Origin: G051132615 sp051132615
GTDB taxonomy: Bacteria; Pseudomonadota; Gammaproteobacteria; Burkholderiales; Neisseriaceae
Assembly (NCBI RefSeq): GCF_051132615.1
Contig: NZ_CP152375.1
Span: 1,302,001-1,366,000, forward strand
Length of the DNA stretch: 64,000 bases
Reading direction: 5' to 3'
Shown one piece after another: positions 32,758 to 41,611 of this stretch (the first letter of the stretch is position 1; every line of letters begins with the position of its first letter). The position numbers were made by a program, and so were the translations under genes. The notes below the pieces were generated by a model that searched no databases, was not told where the DNA came from, and worked only from the letters and a program-made list of their open reading frames with translations.

Positions 32758-33147
32758 TATTACTCCAAAATCCAATTCATCATAAACACATATACACCAC
32801 GTTTCTTTCTTTCCAAGTAGATAGTTTTCTCCAGGATAATCCGTTAAAAATTTAAGAACCAGCCTCAAAGCTGAAAAATCAATTAAATATCCTTGCTCGA
32901 AATCATAGCCAAATAAAATAATTTGCTGAGTGTCATTTATAGGGTACAATTGTTGAATCATAAAGTAAAATTCGTCTACCTCAGCAATATTTTTCCTTTC
33001 ATGTAAACTTAACTGACTCCAAGCAATTCTAGAACCCACAAAAGGAAATTTTTCCATATTTGTATACCCATCAATTTCGTCATCAGCTAGAATAGAAAAA
33101 GTAATTCCCTCTCGTTCAGCAAATTCTATAAATTCTAAATCGTACAT
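32755..33147 (-). CDS. Orphan immunity protein, 130 aa
   Basis: This is a small acidic soluble protein (DLEFIEFAEREGITFSILAD; SLHERKNIAEVDEFYFMIQQ; FDFGVI-like end) without a recognised family. It follows a stub of a lost Rhs toxin (33156-33252) by 8 bases and is followed by an Rhs micro-remnant. It therefore holds the position of an immunity gene whose toxin has been deleted. Retained immunity can still protect against kin that carry the lost toxin. Function is inferred only from context. Confidence 0.6.
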   Translation of the reverse strand: MYDLEFIEFAEREGITFSILADDEIDGYTNMEKFPFVGSRIAWSQLSLHERKNIAEVDEFYFMIQQLYPINDTQQIILFGYDFEQGYLIDFSALRLVLKFLTDYPGENYLLGKKETWCICVYDELDFGVI

Positions 33148-33155
33148 ATTAACCT

Positions 33156-33252
33156 CTAACGTCCAAATCTTCTCTGAATTTTTGTAACAGTTTTTGTGGT
33201 TTTTACCACTTCGGTTTTGTTTTCTATAGCGTTATTACTGATTTGTTCTTTT
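33156..33252 (-). pseudogene. Rhs/toxin stub upstream of the orphan immunity gene
   Basis: The frame KEQISNNAIENKTEV matches the Rhs core (KEQISNN, then KTEFVWDG in intact copies). It then passes without a stop into VKTTKTVTKIQRRFGR and TAG at 33156-33158. This is an internal deletion that fused mid-core Rhs to the last residues of a lost toxin. Confidence 0.6.
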
Positions 33253-33379
33253 TTATTAAATTGTTGATTACTTATTTAAGAAAAGTATCCAATTTAAATT
33301 TTAATCGAACCTCTTCTATATTTTTAAGCACAATATTTCAAAAGGACTATTTTTGTTGTAACAAGGGCTTATCAAGTAA

Positions 33380-33712
33380 TTAATTTTCTATATGATCCAG
33401 CATTAACATAATTTCATTTTTGGATTTATCGTAAGGAGGCTTCCATAGTTGGCAATCCTCTTCTAACCAATCATCATATTCAGATGGAGAGATATTTTTT
33501 TGCAGTTCTTTATACAATACTTTTCTGGTAAAGGATAATTTATCTAAAACTTTTTTCTCTTTAAAAAATAATAAAAGTGCCATGGACATGGTTTCCCTAT
33601 CTAAGAAACCAGAAGCAATTTTATCTACTACTGTTACAATTTCTTCAAGATATAAGGTTGAAGTTTTAACATCATTAATGTTTAATTTATTATCATTTTT
33701 CAATTTAGCCAC
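33380..33712 (-). CDS. Immunity protein for the full-length Rhs toxin tip
   Basis: This 110-aa, mainly helical, soluble protein (SSTLYLEE-type helix near 17-27, MSMALLLFFKEKKVLDKLSF in the middle, WLEEDCQLWKPPYDKSKNEI near the end) has no recognised family. Its ATG overlaps the end of the Rhs gene by 8 bases. Position and overlap make it the cognate immunity protein of the ADP-ribosyltransferase-like tip. Confidence 0.75.
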   Translation of the reverse strand: MAKLKNDNKLNINDVKTSTLYLEEIVTVVDKIASGFLDRETMSMALLLFFKEKKVLDKLSFTRKVLYKELQKNISPSEYDDWLEEDCQLWKPPYDKSKNEIMLMLDHIEN

Positions 33713-36700
33713 ACCTTTTCACAAATTTAGTTGTTTTTTCATCTAATTCAACATCACCTTTTATTTTATACTCTTCTACGCCTAAATCATTCTTCCTAAA
33801 CTCTACTCTGTTTTCATCTATGTCAAAATCTATATAATTTCTAGCGTGATTTTGTTTTATTTTAAATTTATCTGCAGCATCAGCCATACTGAAGGGCTTT
33901 CCTTTTGCTTTTGTTGCAAAAACAGCATTTTGATCACCAGCCTTAATCACCATACTTTGTTTTATTCCTTCAAATCCCTTATTACTTGTATAGTGTCTTA
34001 ATCTAATTAGAGCAAGTCCAAAAGGATCAATCCACCCCATCGGATTAGGCGCATACTGATAAAGATTCATCCCACCCATCAACCCAATCGGATCCTGATT
34101 ACTAAACCTTCCACTATCTGCATCATAGTAACGCATTAAGTTATAATGCAGTCCTGTCTCAGCATCGTAATACTGGTTCTGAAATCTAAACGGTTGATGA
34201 CCTTGGTGTAGGTTATGCTCTTCGGCTACTTTTCCCCAAGTTTGGTATTTCGCATACCAAATCAACTCCCCTTTTTCATCGGTTAACTCTTTGGGTAAGC
34301 CTACTTGATCTGTATGTAGGTAATTGACTTGTGGTTCTTCTTGCTCTGCCTCTAATACGATTTGTGCTAAAGGCTCAAAACCCTCTTCTCGATAAATATA
34401 ACTAAAGGTTCGTTTATCTACTTTTTCTTGTAATAATCTTAAGCCATCCCAAATAAATTCAGTTTTATTTGTAGATGCATTATTGTGGATTTGTTCTTTT
34501 CTAATCCTGCGCCCAAACACATCGTAAGTATATTGCCAGTTTTCCTGTATGCTTTTTGTGTCAGTAATGGTAGCTTGTTCTAACTGTTGATTCAGATTGT
34601 AACTTAGCACTAAGGTTCTATCCTTGGCTTCTTTCCTCACCATATTACCCAATTCATCATAATGGTACGTAATCCCTTGATAGCTTTGTACTCGATTGGC
34701 TTGTTTGTCTATAGGGGAAACTTCTGGGTCGTCTTTTAACGGTGACCATGTCGGGTCACTGAGCATGTGCTCGTAATAGGCTTTGTCTTTTATGGGTTGT
34801 TTGGGCTTAGGTTGGCTGTTTTCTTGCGCATCAATGATATTATGCGCTGGGTCAAAGGCAAATAGCTCTTGCCCTGCTTGGGTAATACGCCCTATTTTGT
34901 CATAAACGTATTGTAGACTGCTGCCTCTATTGTCTGACATTCGGGTTAAGTTACCCGCTTTATCGTATTGGTAGCTACGTTTAACGGGGCCACTGGCAAT
35001 CAGCAGCTTATTTTTGTTTTTAAGGTCTAAATCTTGTTCAAATGAGGCAACTTGTTGTTTGATGCGCCCCATTGGGTCTAAATCGTAGAAGCTGGTTAGT
35101 TTACCTTGGCTGCGGCTGATTTCTCGATGTAAGTCGTCCCGCTCAAAATCGCTGATCACTTTGCCGTCTATATTGATTTGGTGTAAATGGCCGCTACCGT
35201 AATAGAGGTAATTGATGGTTTGCCCTGTGGGCAATACGGTGGCAATACGGTTGCCTAACTCATCGTAAAAGTATTGCACTGTTTTGGCGGCGTTGGGGTC
35301 TAAAAAGGTTTCTTCTACGAGGGTTTGTGGGTCTAAATCGTAAGTGCGCTCACAAATCAATTGCCCTAATGGGTCATAATCCAGTTGTATCAGGCTATGT
35401 TCGTTTTTGGCTTGAATCAGTTGATTCAGTTCATTGTATTGGAATGTACTGTGTAGCTCCTGCGCACTTTGGCTGTCATGGGCATTTTTGGCGGTCAGTT
35501 GCCCTAAAGCATCACGCTCGTAGGTTTTTTGGATCAAGGCATTCAATTGGGTTAAATCGACATTGGGGTGATTGACTTGCCCATACAGTTTTTCTTGTAC
35601 CAGTTCCGAGGCTAAGTTGTAATGATAGCCTGTGGCTTTACCATCAAAGCCAATTTCACCAATCAGGTTATCGAGGATGTCGTACTGAAAATAGTAGTTG
35701 TCTTTGTTTTCATTGGTCAGGCGATTTAAACGTCGAGCCAAATCATAATGGTAATGAAACTGATGCCCTAATGCGTTGGTACGCATAATGGGTAAACCAT
35801 CTTGGCTATATTGGTATTCAGTCGGGTTGCCTAATCCATCTAAATGTTGAATCAGCCGCCCAGCTTCATCGTAATGATATTGTTCGGTACTGCCGTCAGG
35901 GTAACTGATTCGGGTTAAATGGTTTTGCTCATTATATTGGTAATGAGTGTTGTAGCCTAAGGCATCAATCACACGTATCAAATTGCCTTTGGCATCGTAA
36001 TTAAGTTCTGTACGTTTTTGCGAACAATCGGTTAAGGCAATAAGTTGATGCTTATGATCATATTCTAGCTGGGTTTCACCACCTTTGGCGTTTTGGATCA
36101 CCACAGGTAAACCTAGGTGGTTATACTGGTATTCCGTCACATTTTTTTTGCTATCGGTAACAGTCAGCAGGTTGCCTTTTTCATCATAGGTGTAATCGGT
36201 GCTGTTGCCTTGTGCATCAATGACTTCTTGCAACTGGTATTGTTCATTGTAGGTGTAATTGGTGGTTTGCCCCAAAGCATTGGTGATGCTGTTAATTTGT
36301 CCTTCTAAGGTATAGGTATAGCGGGTCTCTCGCCCTAAAGCATCTGTTTCCAGTAAAACGCGACCATAATTATCCCGTTCTGTCTCGATCAATACATCAT
36401 CATAGCGTTTATGGGCAATGATTTCTCGATTAAAGTCATACACAAAGGTTTCTTCGCGCCCTAATGGGTCGGTCACAATGGTATGCCCAGGTTGATAATC
36501 AAAATACCAGTGTTCGTCTAAACTGGTAAAGTTATGCAGTACCCTGCCTTCTTTGCTGTATTCATCATATTCATATTGCGATACATAACCTGCTGCATTT
36601 TGGTGTTTGATCATCACATGATTGCGATACGCAAATTGCCGTGTCACCACCCCTTGCGCATTTTCTACGGTAATTAAGTCACCTTCTTCGCTGTAACCAT

Positions 36701-37757
36701 AGCGAACCAACAGCGCACCTTTACCTTTTTGGTTTGGGTCTGTGCTGTAATACTCTTTCCACGTAATTTCGGTCAAACGCCATAAAGGTGCACTCAGTTG
36801 TTGCTTCAGTTGATCGTTGTATTTGGTAATATCACTAAAATGAAATTGAATCACCCGCCCACTGCTGTCAATCAACTCTTTTAATTGTTGGGTGTATTCA
36901 TCGTAAATCAAACGTTGATGGTGTTCATTGCGGTCAACCATTGCCACTAAGGGTAAATAATGGCTGTTCTCTCCTTGTGGGTCATGTTGATCTAGCCCAA
37001 TAGGGGCAAACCAAAGTTTAACACCCTGATCGACACTGGCAATTTCGTATTTGCCATTATCCAGCCTTTTAAACCAAATTTGTTCGGTGGCATGATAAAC
37101 GGCTTCTTCATCCTCTTCCATAAAGGGGAGGGATATTTCTCGACCTTGTTCGTCTATGTAGGTAAATCGATCTTCTTTACGAATCAATCGTGTACTGTAA
37201 AATACCGACCAGCCTTGCCCTAACCAGCCATTGCCCTCTTGATCAGAATAATAACTACGGCTCCAGTTAAGGGGCATTGGCCCATCAAAGTTAAAGTCTT
37301 GTTCCCCTGGTAAGAGTTTAATACCCAATATCGGGTTAACAGGTGCCCCCTTCATTTCATTATTTTTACAAGAGACACATTCATTGTAACTATCGTTAAC
37401 ACGCCCGCCACTTCGATTATTCATCCAAAATATATCACCTGTTCGGACAATATATTTACCGCCAATTTTGACAGTAAAACTATGTAAGAGAGAAAAACAT
37501 GTTTCCTCTTTTGTTGCTGTTGCTAATCCAGCCTTTGCGGGCTGATCCCCCTTTACGCCTTTTGTCGCACTCTCTCCATGCACAAAAGCGGGTTTACCAT
37601 TAAGCAAAGTATTCTCTGCAACACCTTTAGAATCACCTAAATCAATAAAAACGAAAAAAGGAACAGGATTGGGAGCAGGTGGTGCCCAACAAAAATCAGG
37701 GACATTACAAATTACTTTATAAGATTTATCCTTACGAGCTGCTTTCATTACGGCCAT
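33705..37757 (-). CDS. T6SS Rhs effector with PAAR-like N-terminus and ADP-ribosyltransferase-like (HYD1-type) tip
   Basis: This 1350-aa effector has a DUF4150 PAAR-like spike domain at residues 1-125 (VICNVPDFCWAPPAPNPVPF; GKPAFVHGES; IGGKYIVRTGD). A YD-repeat Rhs cocoon follows and ends at DPIGLMGGMNLYQYAPNPMG and WIDPFGL, the self-cleavage signature with both DPxGL boxes. The last ~103 residues start with LRHYTSNKGFEGIKQSMVIK, later NYIDFDID, resembling Tox-ART-HYD1 ADP-ribosyltransferases (HYT...Y...D). The target is unknown. AGGAGAG precedes the ATG. It is the last gene of the tss operon, 51 bases after tssH, and is followed by its immunity gene and a tail of displaced tips. Confidence 0.88.
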   Translation of the reverse strand: MAVMKAARKDKSYKVICNVPDFCWAPPAPNPVPFFVFIDLGDSKGVAENTLLNGKPAFVHGESATKGVKGDQPAKAGLATATKEETCFSLLHSFTVKIGGKYIVRTGDIFWMNNRSGGRVNDSYNECVSCKNNEMKGAPVNPILGIKLLPGEQDFNFDGPMPLNWSRSYYSDQEGNGWLGQGWSVFYSTRLIRKEDRFTYIDEQGREISLPFMEEDEEAVYHATEQIWFKRLDNGKYEIASVDQGVKLWFAPIGLDQHDPQGENSHYLPLVAMVDRNEHHQRLIYDEYTQQLKELIDSSGRVIQFHFSDITKYNDQLKQQLSAPLWRLTEITWKEYYSTDPNQKGKGALLVRYGYSEEGDLITVENAQGVVTRQFAYRNHVMIKHQNAAGYVSQYEYDEYSKEGRVLHNFTSLDEHWYFDYQPGHTIVTDPLGREETFVYDFNREIIAHKRYDDVLIETERDNYGRVLLETDALGRETRYTYTLEGQINSITNALGQTTNYTYNEQYQLQEVIDAQGNSTDYTYDEKGNLLTVTDSKKNVTEYQYNHLGLPVVIQNAKGGETQLEYDHKHQLIALTDCSQKRTELNYDAKGNLIRVIDALGYNTHYQYNEQNHLTRISYPDGSTEQYHYDEAGRLIQHLDGLGNPTEYQYSQDGLPIMRTNALGHQFHYHYDLARRLNRLTNENKDNYYFQYDILDNLIGEIGFDGKATGYHYNLASELVQEKLYGQVNHPNVDLTQLNALIQKTYERDALGQLTAKNAHDSQSAQELHSTFQYNELNQLIQAKNEHSLIQLDYDPLGQLICERTYDLDPQTLVEETFLDPNAAKTVQYFYDELGNRIATVLPTGQTINYLYYGSGHLHQINIDGKVISDFERDDLHREISRSQGKLTSFYDLDPMGRIKQQVASFEQDLDLKNKNKLLIASGPVKRSYQYDKAGNLTRMSDNRGSSLQYVYDKIGRITQAGQELFAFDPAHNIIDAQENSQPKPKQPIKDKAYYEHMLSDPTWSPLKDDPEVSPIDKQANRVQSYQGITYHYDELGNMVRKEAKDRTLVLSYNLNQQLEQATITDTKSIQENWQYTYDVFGRRIRKEQIHNNASTNKTEFIWDGLRLLQEKVDKRTFSYIYREEGFEPLAQIVLEAEQEEPQVNYLHTDQVGLPKELTDEKGELIWYAKYQTWGKVAEEHNLHQGHQPFRFQNQYYDAETGLHYNLMRYYDADSGRFSNQDPIGLMGGMNLYQYAPNPMGWIDPFGLALIRLRHYTSNKGFEGIKQSMVIKAGDQNAVFATKAKGKPFSMADAADKFKIKQNHARNYIDFDIDENRVEFRKNDLGVEEYKIKGDVELDEKTTKFVKRCG
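34837..35582 (-). repeat. Rhs core repeat, copy 2
   Basis: This is the partner of 29976-30721, inside the intact Rhs gene. It provides a substrate for homologous recombination that would swap the toxin tip or delete 4.9 kb. Confidence 0.85.
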
Positions 37758-37808
37758 TTTTGCTCTCCTTCACACCTTATCTAAAGCCAAACAGGTTACA
37801 ACCATTAT

Positions 37809-40532
37809 TTATTGATATTCATAGGTAAAATCATCGTCTTTTACATCAATAAAAATCGACGATATTGTTTGCTCTTGGGTCGAAGCCAAAAGCAACTGAT
37901 AACTGATTTTGGGTAAAATTGCATTGGTCAATATGGCATAAACCATACGTCCACCAGACTCAATTTCGGTACAACGAGACACAATTAAAGACACAACCTG
38001 ATCCGAATATTTTAATGTAATATTATGATTATCAAAGATACGATCAACAACTCGTTGTAATTGTAACCGAACAATCGCCCCCAACATTTCATCAGAAAGC
38101 GGGTAGTAGGGAATCACTTGCATTCTGCCCAATAAAGCAGCAGGAAAGACCTTAAGCATAGGTTCACGCAAAGCATAACCCAAAGCTTCTGGTTCTGGCA
38201 TCAACTCTGGATCCTGACACATATCCATAATTAACTCTGTTCCCACATTGGTGGTCAAAATAATGATGGTATTTTTAAAGTCGATATAACGACCTTCTCC
38301 ATCTTCCATCCAACCTTTATCAAACACTTGGAAAAATACTTCATGTACATCTGGATGGGCTTTTTCAACCTCATCCAATAAAATCACACTATAAGGGCGT
38401 CTACGCACTGCTTCAGTTAAAACGCCACCTTCACCATAACCAACATAACCCGGAGGCGCACCTTTTAAGGTAGACACAGTATGAGCCTCTTGGTATTCAC
38501 TCATATTAATGGTAATGACATTTTGCTCACCACCATATAACGATTCAGCCAAAGCCAAAGCAGTTTCTGTTTTACCTACCCCTGAAGGGCCTGCCAACAT
38601 AAATACACCAATAGGTTTATTTGGGTCATCCAATGAAACACGAGAAGTTTGAATTCGACGCACAATAGCATCCAGACCATGACGCTGCCCAATCACTCTT
38701 TGATTTAAAGTGTCGGCTAAAGTTAAAACCGCTTCAACCTCATCTTTAACCATTTTACCCACTGGAATGCCTGTCCAATCTGCAACCACTGTTGCTACGG
38801 CATGCGCATCCACAACCGATAAAATCAATGGCTCTTTTGCTTGCAACTCTTCCAATTCTTGATTCAATACGGCAAGTTGCTCAGCTAAGGCTTCACAATC
38901 AAAATTAGGCTCATCAGTTGTCACCTGTTCCACTGCTTCTTGTTGTTCTATTTGCGCACCAGTATCAACTGACGATAAGTTTTGTTCTTCTGATTCAACT
39001 TTATCCATCAACCGAGCACGTAATCGCAAAATTTGCTCAACCAGTTGCTTCTCTTCTTGCCAACGTTGATCCAAAAGCCCAAGCTGACTTTGTGCTTCTG
39101 CTAAGCTTTCTTCTATAGAAGCCAAACGTTCTGGTTGGCCAATATTAAGGTTTAATTCACGCGAAACAATTTCTTTTTCAAGCGCCAACGATTCAATTTG
39201 CCGCTGCAAATACTCTATTTGGCTAGGTGTAGCATATTGACTAATCGCCACTCGTGCACAAGCAGTATCCATTAAACTAACGGCTTTATCAGGTAATTGA
39301 CGGGCAGGGATATAACGATGAGATAACCGAACAGCCGCTTCAACAGCTTCATCCAAAATGAGAATTTTATGATGTTGCTCTAGGTTATATGCCAAACCTC
39401 TTAACATCAAAATGGCTTGGTCTTCACTGGGTTCATGTACTTGTACTACTTGAAAACGTCTGGTTAAAGCAGAATCTTTTTCAAAATATTTTTTGTACTC
39501 TGCCCAAGTTGTTGCACCTATGGTTCTTAACTGCCCTCGAGCCAACGCAGGTTTTAATAAATTGGCTGCATCAGCCGTACCTGCTGCACCACCGGCACCA
39601 ATAAGTGTATGAATTTCGTCAATAAATAAGACAACAGGCACAGGGCTAGATTGTACTTCATCAATTACTTGCCTTAATCGAGACTCAAACTCCCCAGAAA
39701 CACTTGCCCCAGCTTTTAATAAGCCAATGTCCAACAAAATCAACTGCACATTTTTAAGTATAGGTGGCACATCTCCAGAAGCCAAACGTGTTGCCAATGC
39801 TTCAACCACAGCCGTTTTACCCACACCTGCCTCACCTGTTAAAATAGGGTTGTTTTGTCTACGGCGCATTAAAATATCAATAATTTGACGTATTTCTTCT
39901 GAACGTCCCGAAATAGGGTCAATTTCACCTTTTTTGGCTTTTTCAGTTAAATTCACCCCATATTTTTGTAAAGCACTTTCTCCATTTTGCATAGAATGGT
40001 TAACCAGAGAATGAACAGCTCCTTGCTCTAAACTACCTTGTTCTGCACTTTGCGATTCAACTGAATGCACAACAATAGTGGATAATTCTTGCGCCAATAC
40101 ATCAGGGGTAACCTTGTTAAACTCGGCAGAAATATTCAATAAAATACCTTTTAAAGGACTTGTTTTTAGCATGGCATAAATTAAATAAGCTGAGCGAATT
40201 TTATTATCTTGAAATTTTAATGAACCATACGTCCACGCCTGCTGAACCGATGTTTCAATATGCTCAGACAAATCTGAAACCGAACTAGCACCAGCAGGTA
40301 ACAGATCTAAACCAATAATAATATCTTCTGCCAGTGCTTCCATATTGACATTAAACCGTTTCATCACCCATTCAAAATCGGTATTTTGAACATGCATCAT
40401 CTGATGTAACCAATGCACTAATTCAACATAGCTGTTTCCTCTTAACTTACAAAAAGAAGTCGCATTTTGTAATGATTTATAAAGCGTTGGATTTAATTTT
40501 CCAAATAATGCTGCACGGCTAATTTCTGACAT
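37809..40532 (-). CDS. tssH: TssH (ClpV), sheath-disassembling AAA+ ATPase
   Basis: The product is 907 aa. It has an N-terminal Clp-N domain that binds the contracted TssB/TssC sheath, D1 with Walker A GEAGVGKT (233-240) and LILLDIGLLKAG, a coiled-coil middle domain (about 430-560, with an unusual acidic insert SEEQNLSSVDTGAQIEQQEA near 515-540) and D2 with GPSGVGKT (648-655) and VILLDEVEKAHPDV. It recycles the sheath after firing. It lies 17 bases after tssG. Confidence 0.96.
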   Translation of the reverse strand: MSEISRAALFGKLNPTLYKSLQNATSFCKLRGNSYVELVHWLHQMMHVQNTDFEWVMKRFNVNMEALAEDIIIGLDLLPAGASSVSDLSEHIETSVQQAWTYGSLKFQDNKIRSAYLIYAMLKTSPLKGILLNISAEFNKVTPDVLAQELSTIVVHSVESQSAEQGSLEQGAVHSLVNHSMQNGESALQKYGVNLTEKAKKGEIDPISGRSEEIRQIIDILMRRRQNNPILTGEAGVGKTAVVEALATRLASGDVPPILKNVQLILLDIGLLKAGASVSGEFESRLRQVIDEVQSSPVPVVLFIDEIHTLIGAGGAAGTADAANLLKPALARGQLRTIGATTWAEYKKYFEKDSALTRRFQVVQVHEPSEDQAILMLRGLAYNLEQHHKILILDEAVEAAVRLSHRYIPARQLPDKAVSLMDTACARVAISQYATPSQIEYLQRQIESLALEKEIVSRELNLNIGQPERLASIEESLAEAQSQLGLLDQRWQEEKQLVEQILRLRARLMDKVESEEQNLSSVDTGAQIEQQEAVEQVTTDEPNFDCEALAEQLAVLNQELEELQAKEPLILSVVDAHAVATVVADWTGIPVGKMVKDEVEAVLTLADTLNQRVIGQRHGLDAIVRRIQTSRVSLDDPNKPIGVFMLAGPSGVGKTETALALAESLYGGEQNVITINMSEYQEAHTVSTLKGAPPGYVGYGEGGVLTEAVRRRPYSVILLDEVEKAHPDVHEVFFQVFDKGWMEDGEGRYIDFKNTIIILTTNVGTELIMDMCQDPELMPEPEALGYALREPMLKVFPAALLGRMQVIPYYPLSDEMLGAIVRLQLQRVVDRIFDNHNITLKYSDQVVSLIVSRCTEIESGGRMVYAILTNAILPKISYQLLLASTQEQTISSIFIDVKDDDFTYEYQ

Positions 40533-40549
40533 AATATCTACCCAAATAT

Positions 40550-41611
40550 TTATTTATATGTTGCGGTTAAATCAAGTATCAAAGCGTTTCCATCTTGGTC
40601 AAGTTTTCCTAACCAAGTAGCCAAACCTAAAGGTAACGACTGACCTAACGTTAATTGAGGTACTTCTTTTTGAGACAAAATTAACTGAACGTCCCAATCA
40701 AACTCTAAATTTGTATATAAGTTCACCCAGTCAATTAAACGCTGAGCATTGAAACCACCACGAAAAAAAGAAACATATTCTGACCAGCTTAACGGGCCAA
40801 TAATTAATCTAAATTTATTCTGTAAATCAAAAGCCCGACGACCCAACATGGGAGAATCCCCCAAACATTTAGGACTGCTTAACGATAATTTGGTGCAATG
40901 GCTTTCATCAAGGTTAATCCATCGACCAATAAATTCGTCAATTGAACAATTGACTCCAAAATATTTCTTTAAAATTTGAACGAGTGCGTAGGCAGGACGG
41001 CGATTGGTCAAAAAATGACCCGAAAAATAATATTTGGCGTAATCACTGATGCTTGTACGGTTTCTAAAACCTTCTGAACCAATATGCATTAAGCTACCCA
41101 AATATCGACTAAAGGTCCAATGATCATAGCCATCTAAAGCATTAACACTTTGAGCATTCGCCCATGCACGATAAAACAATGCAATGGCCCGATGATGGAA
41201 AACATCTGCAAAACTGGCCCAAACACGATCGCGATATTGATGTTTACGCTCATAGACATATTCTGTTAAATGTAAGGGTAAAGGCCCATTTGGGCCAAAT
41301 AAACCAAAACCATAAGTGGATATTTCGGTCACCTGCCGATTAAGTGCGCTAGGACGAACAGCCAAAACAGAAGATGGAGCAAAAGCTAATGTTGGCTCCT
41401 GTTTTAATCTAATTTTTTCTAATTTTAATCTTCCTGCTTTACCCAATGGTTGCGTACTGATGCCCAGAACCTCTAATTTGCGTAATAATGCAAACAGTTG
41501 ATACTGATATGGCTTTTGCTTCACATGCATTAAAAATGCACTTAATTGCCGATATTGAGCTTTTGATTTTTCCTCTGTTATATGAGTACTTTGAAGTTTG
41601 GCATCGTTCAT
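40550..41611 (-). CDS. tssG: TssG, T6SS baseplate wedge protein
   Basis: The product is 353 aa from the ATG at 41611, which overlaps the tssF stop as ATGA. It has family segments YQYQLFALLRKLEVL, the LAFAPSSVLAV strand, GLFGPNGPLPLHLTEYVYER, RALFYRAW-like helix and ARRAFDLQNKFRLIIGPL. TssG forms the TssEFGK wedge around the VgrG spike. A 33-base longer frame exists (41644) but lacks a ribosome site. Confidence 0.94.
   Translation of the reverse strand: MNDAKLQSTHITEEKSKAQYRQLSAFLMHVKQKPYQYQLFALLRKLEVLGISTQPLGKAGRLKLEKIRLKQEPTLAFAPSSVLAVRPSALNRQVTEISTYGFGLFGPNGPLPLHLTEYVYERKHQYRDRVWASFADVFHHRAIALFYRAWANAQSVNALDGYDHWTFSRYLGSLMHIGSEGFRNRTSISDYAKYYFSGHFLTNRRPAYALVQILKKYFGVNCSIDEFIGRWINLDESHCTKLSLSSPKCLGDSPMLGRRAFDLQNKFRLIIGPLSWSEYVSFFRGGFNAQRLIDWVNLYTNLEFDWDVQLILSQKEVPQLTLGQSLPLGLATWLGKLDQDGNALILDLTATYK

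Noticed and set aside
33705..37757. Rhs YD repeats as a DNA tandem repeat array
   Set aside because: Similarity is at the protein motif level; no constant DNA unit apart from the separate large duplicate block.
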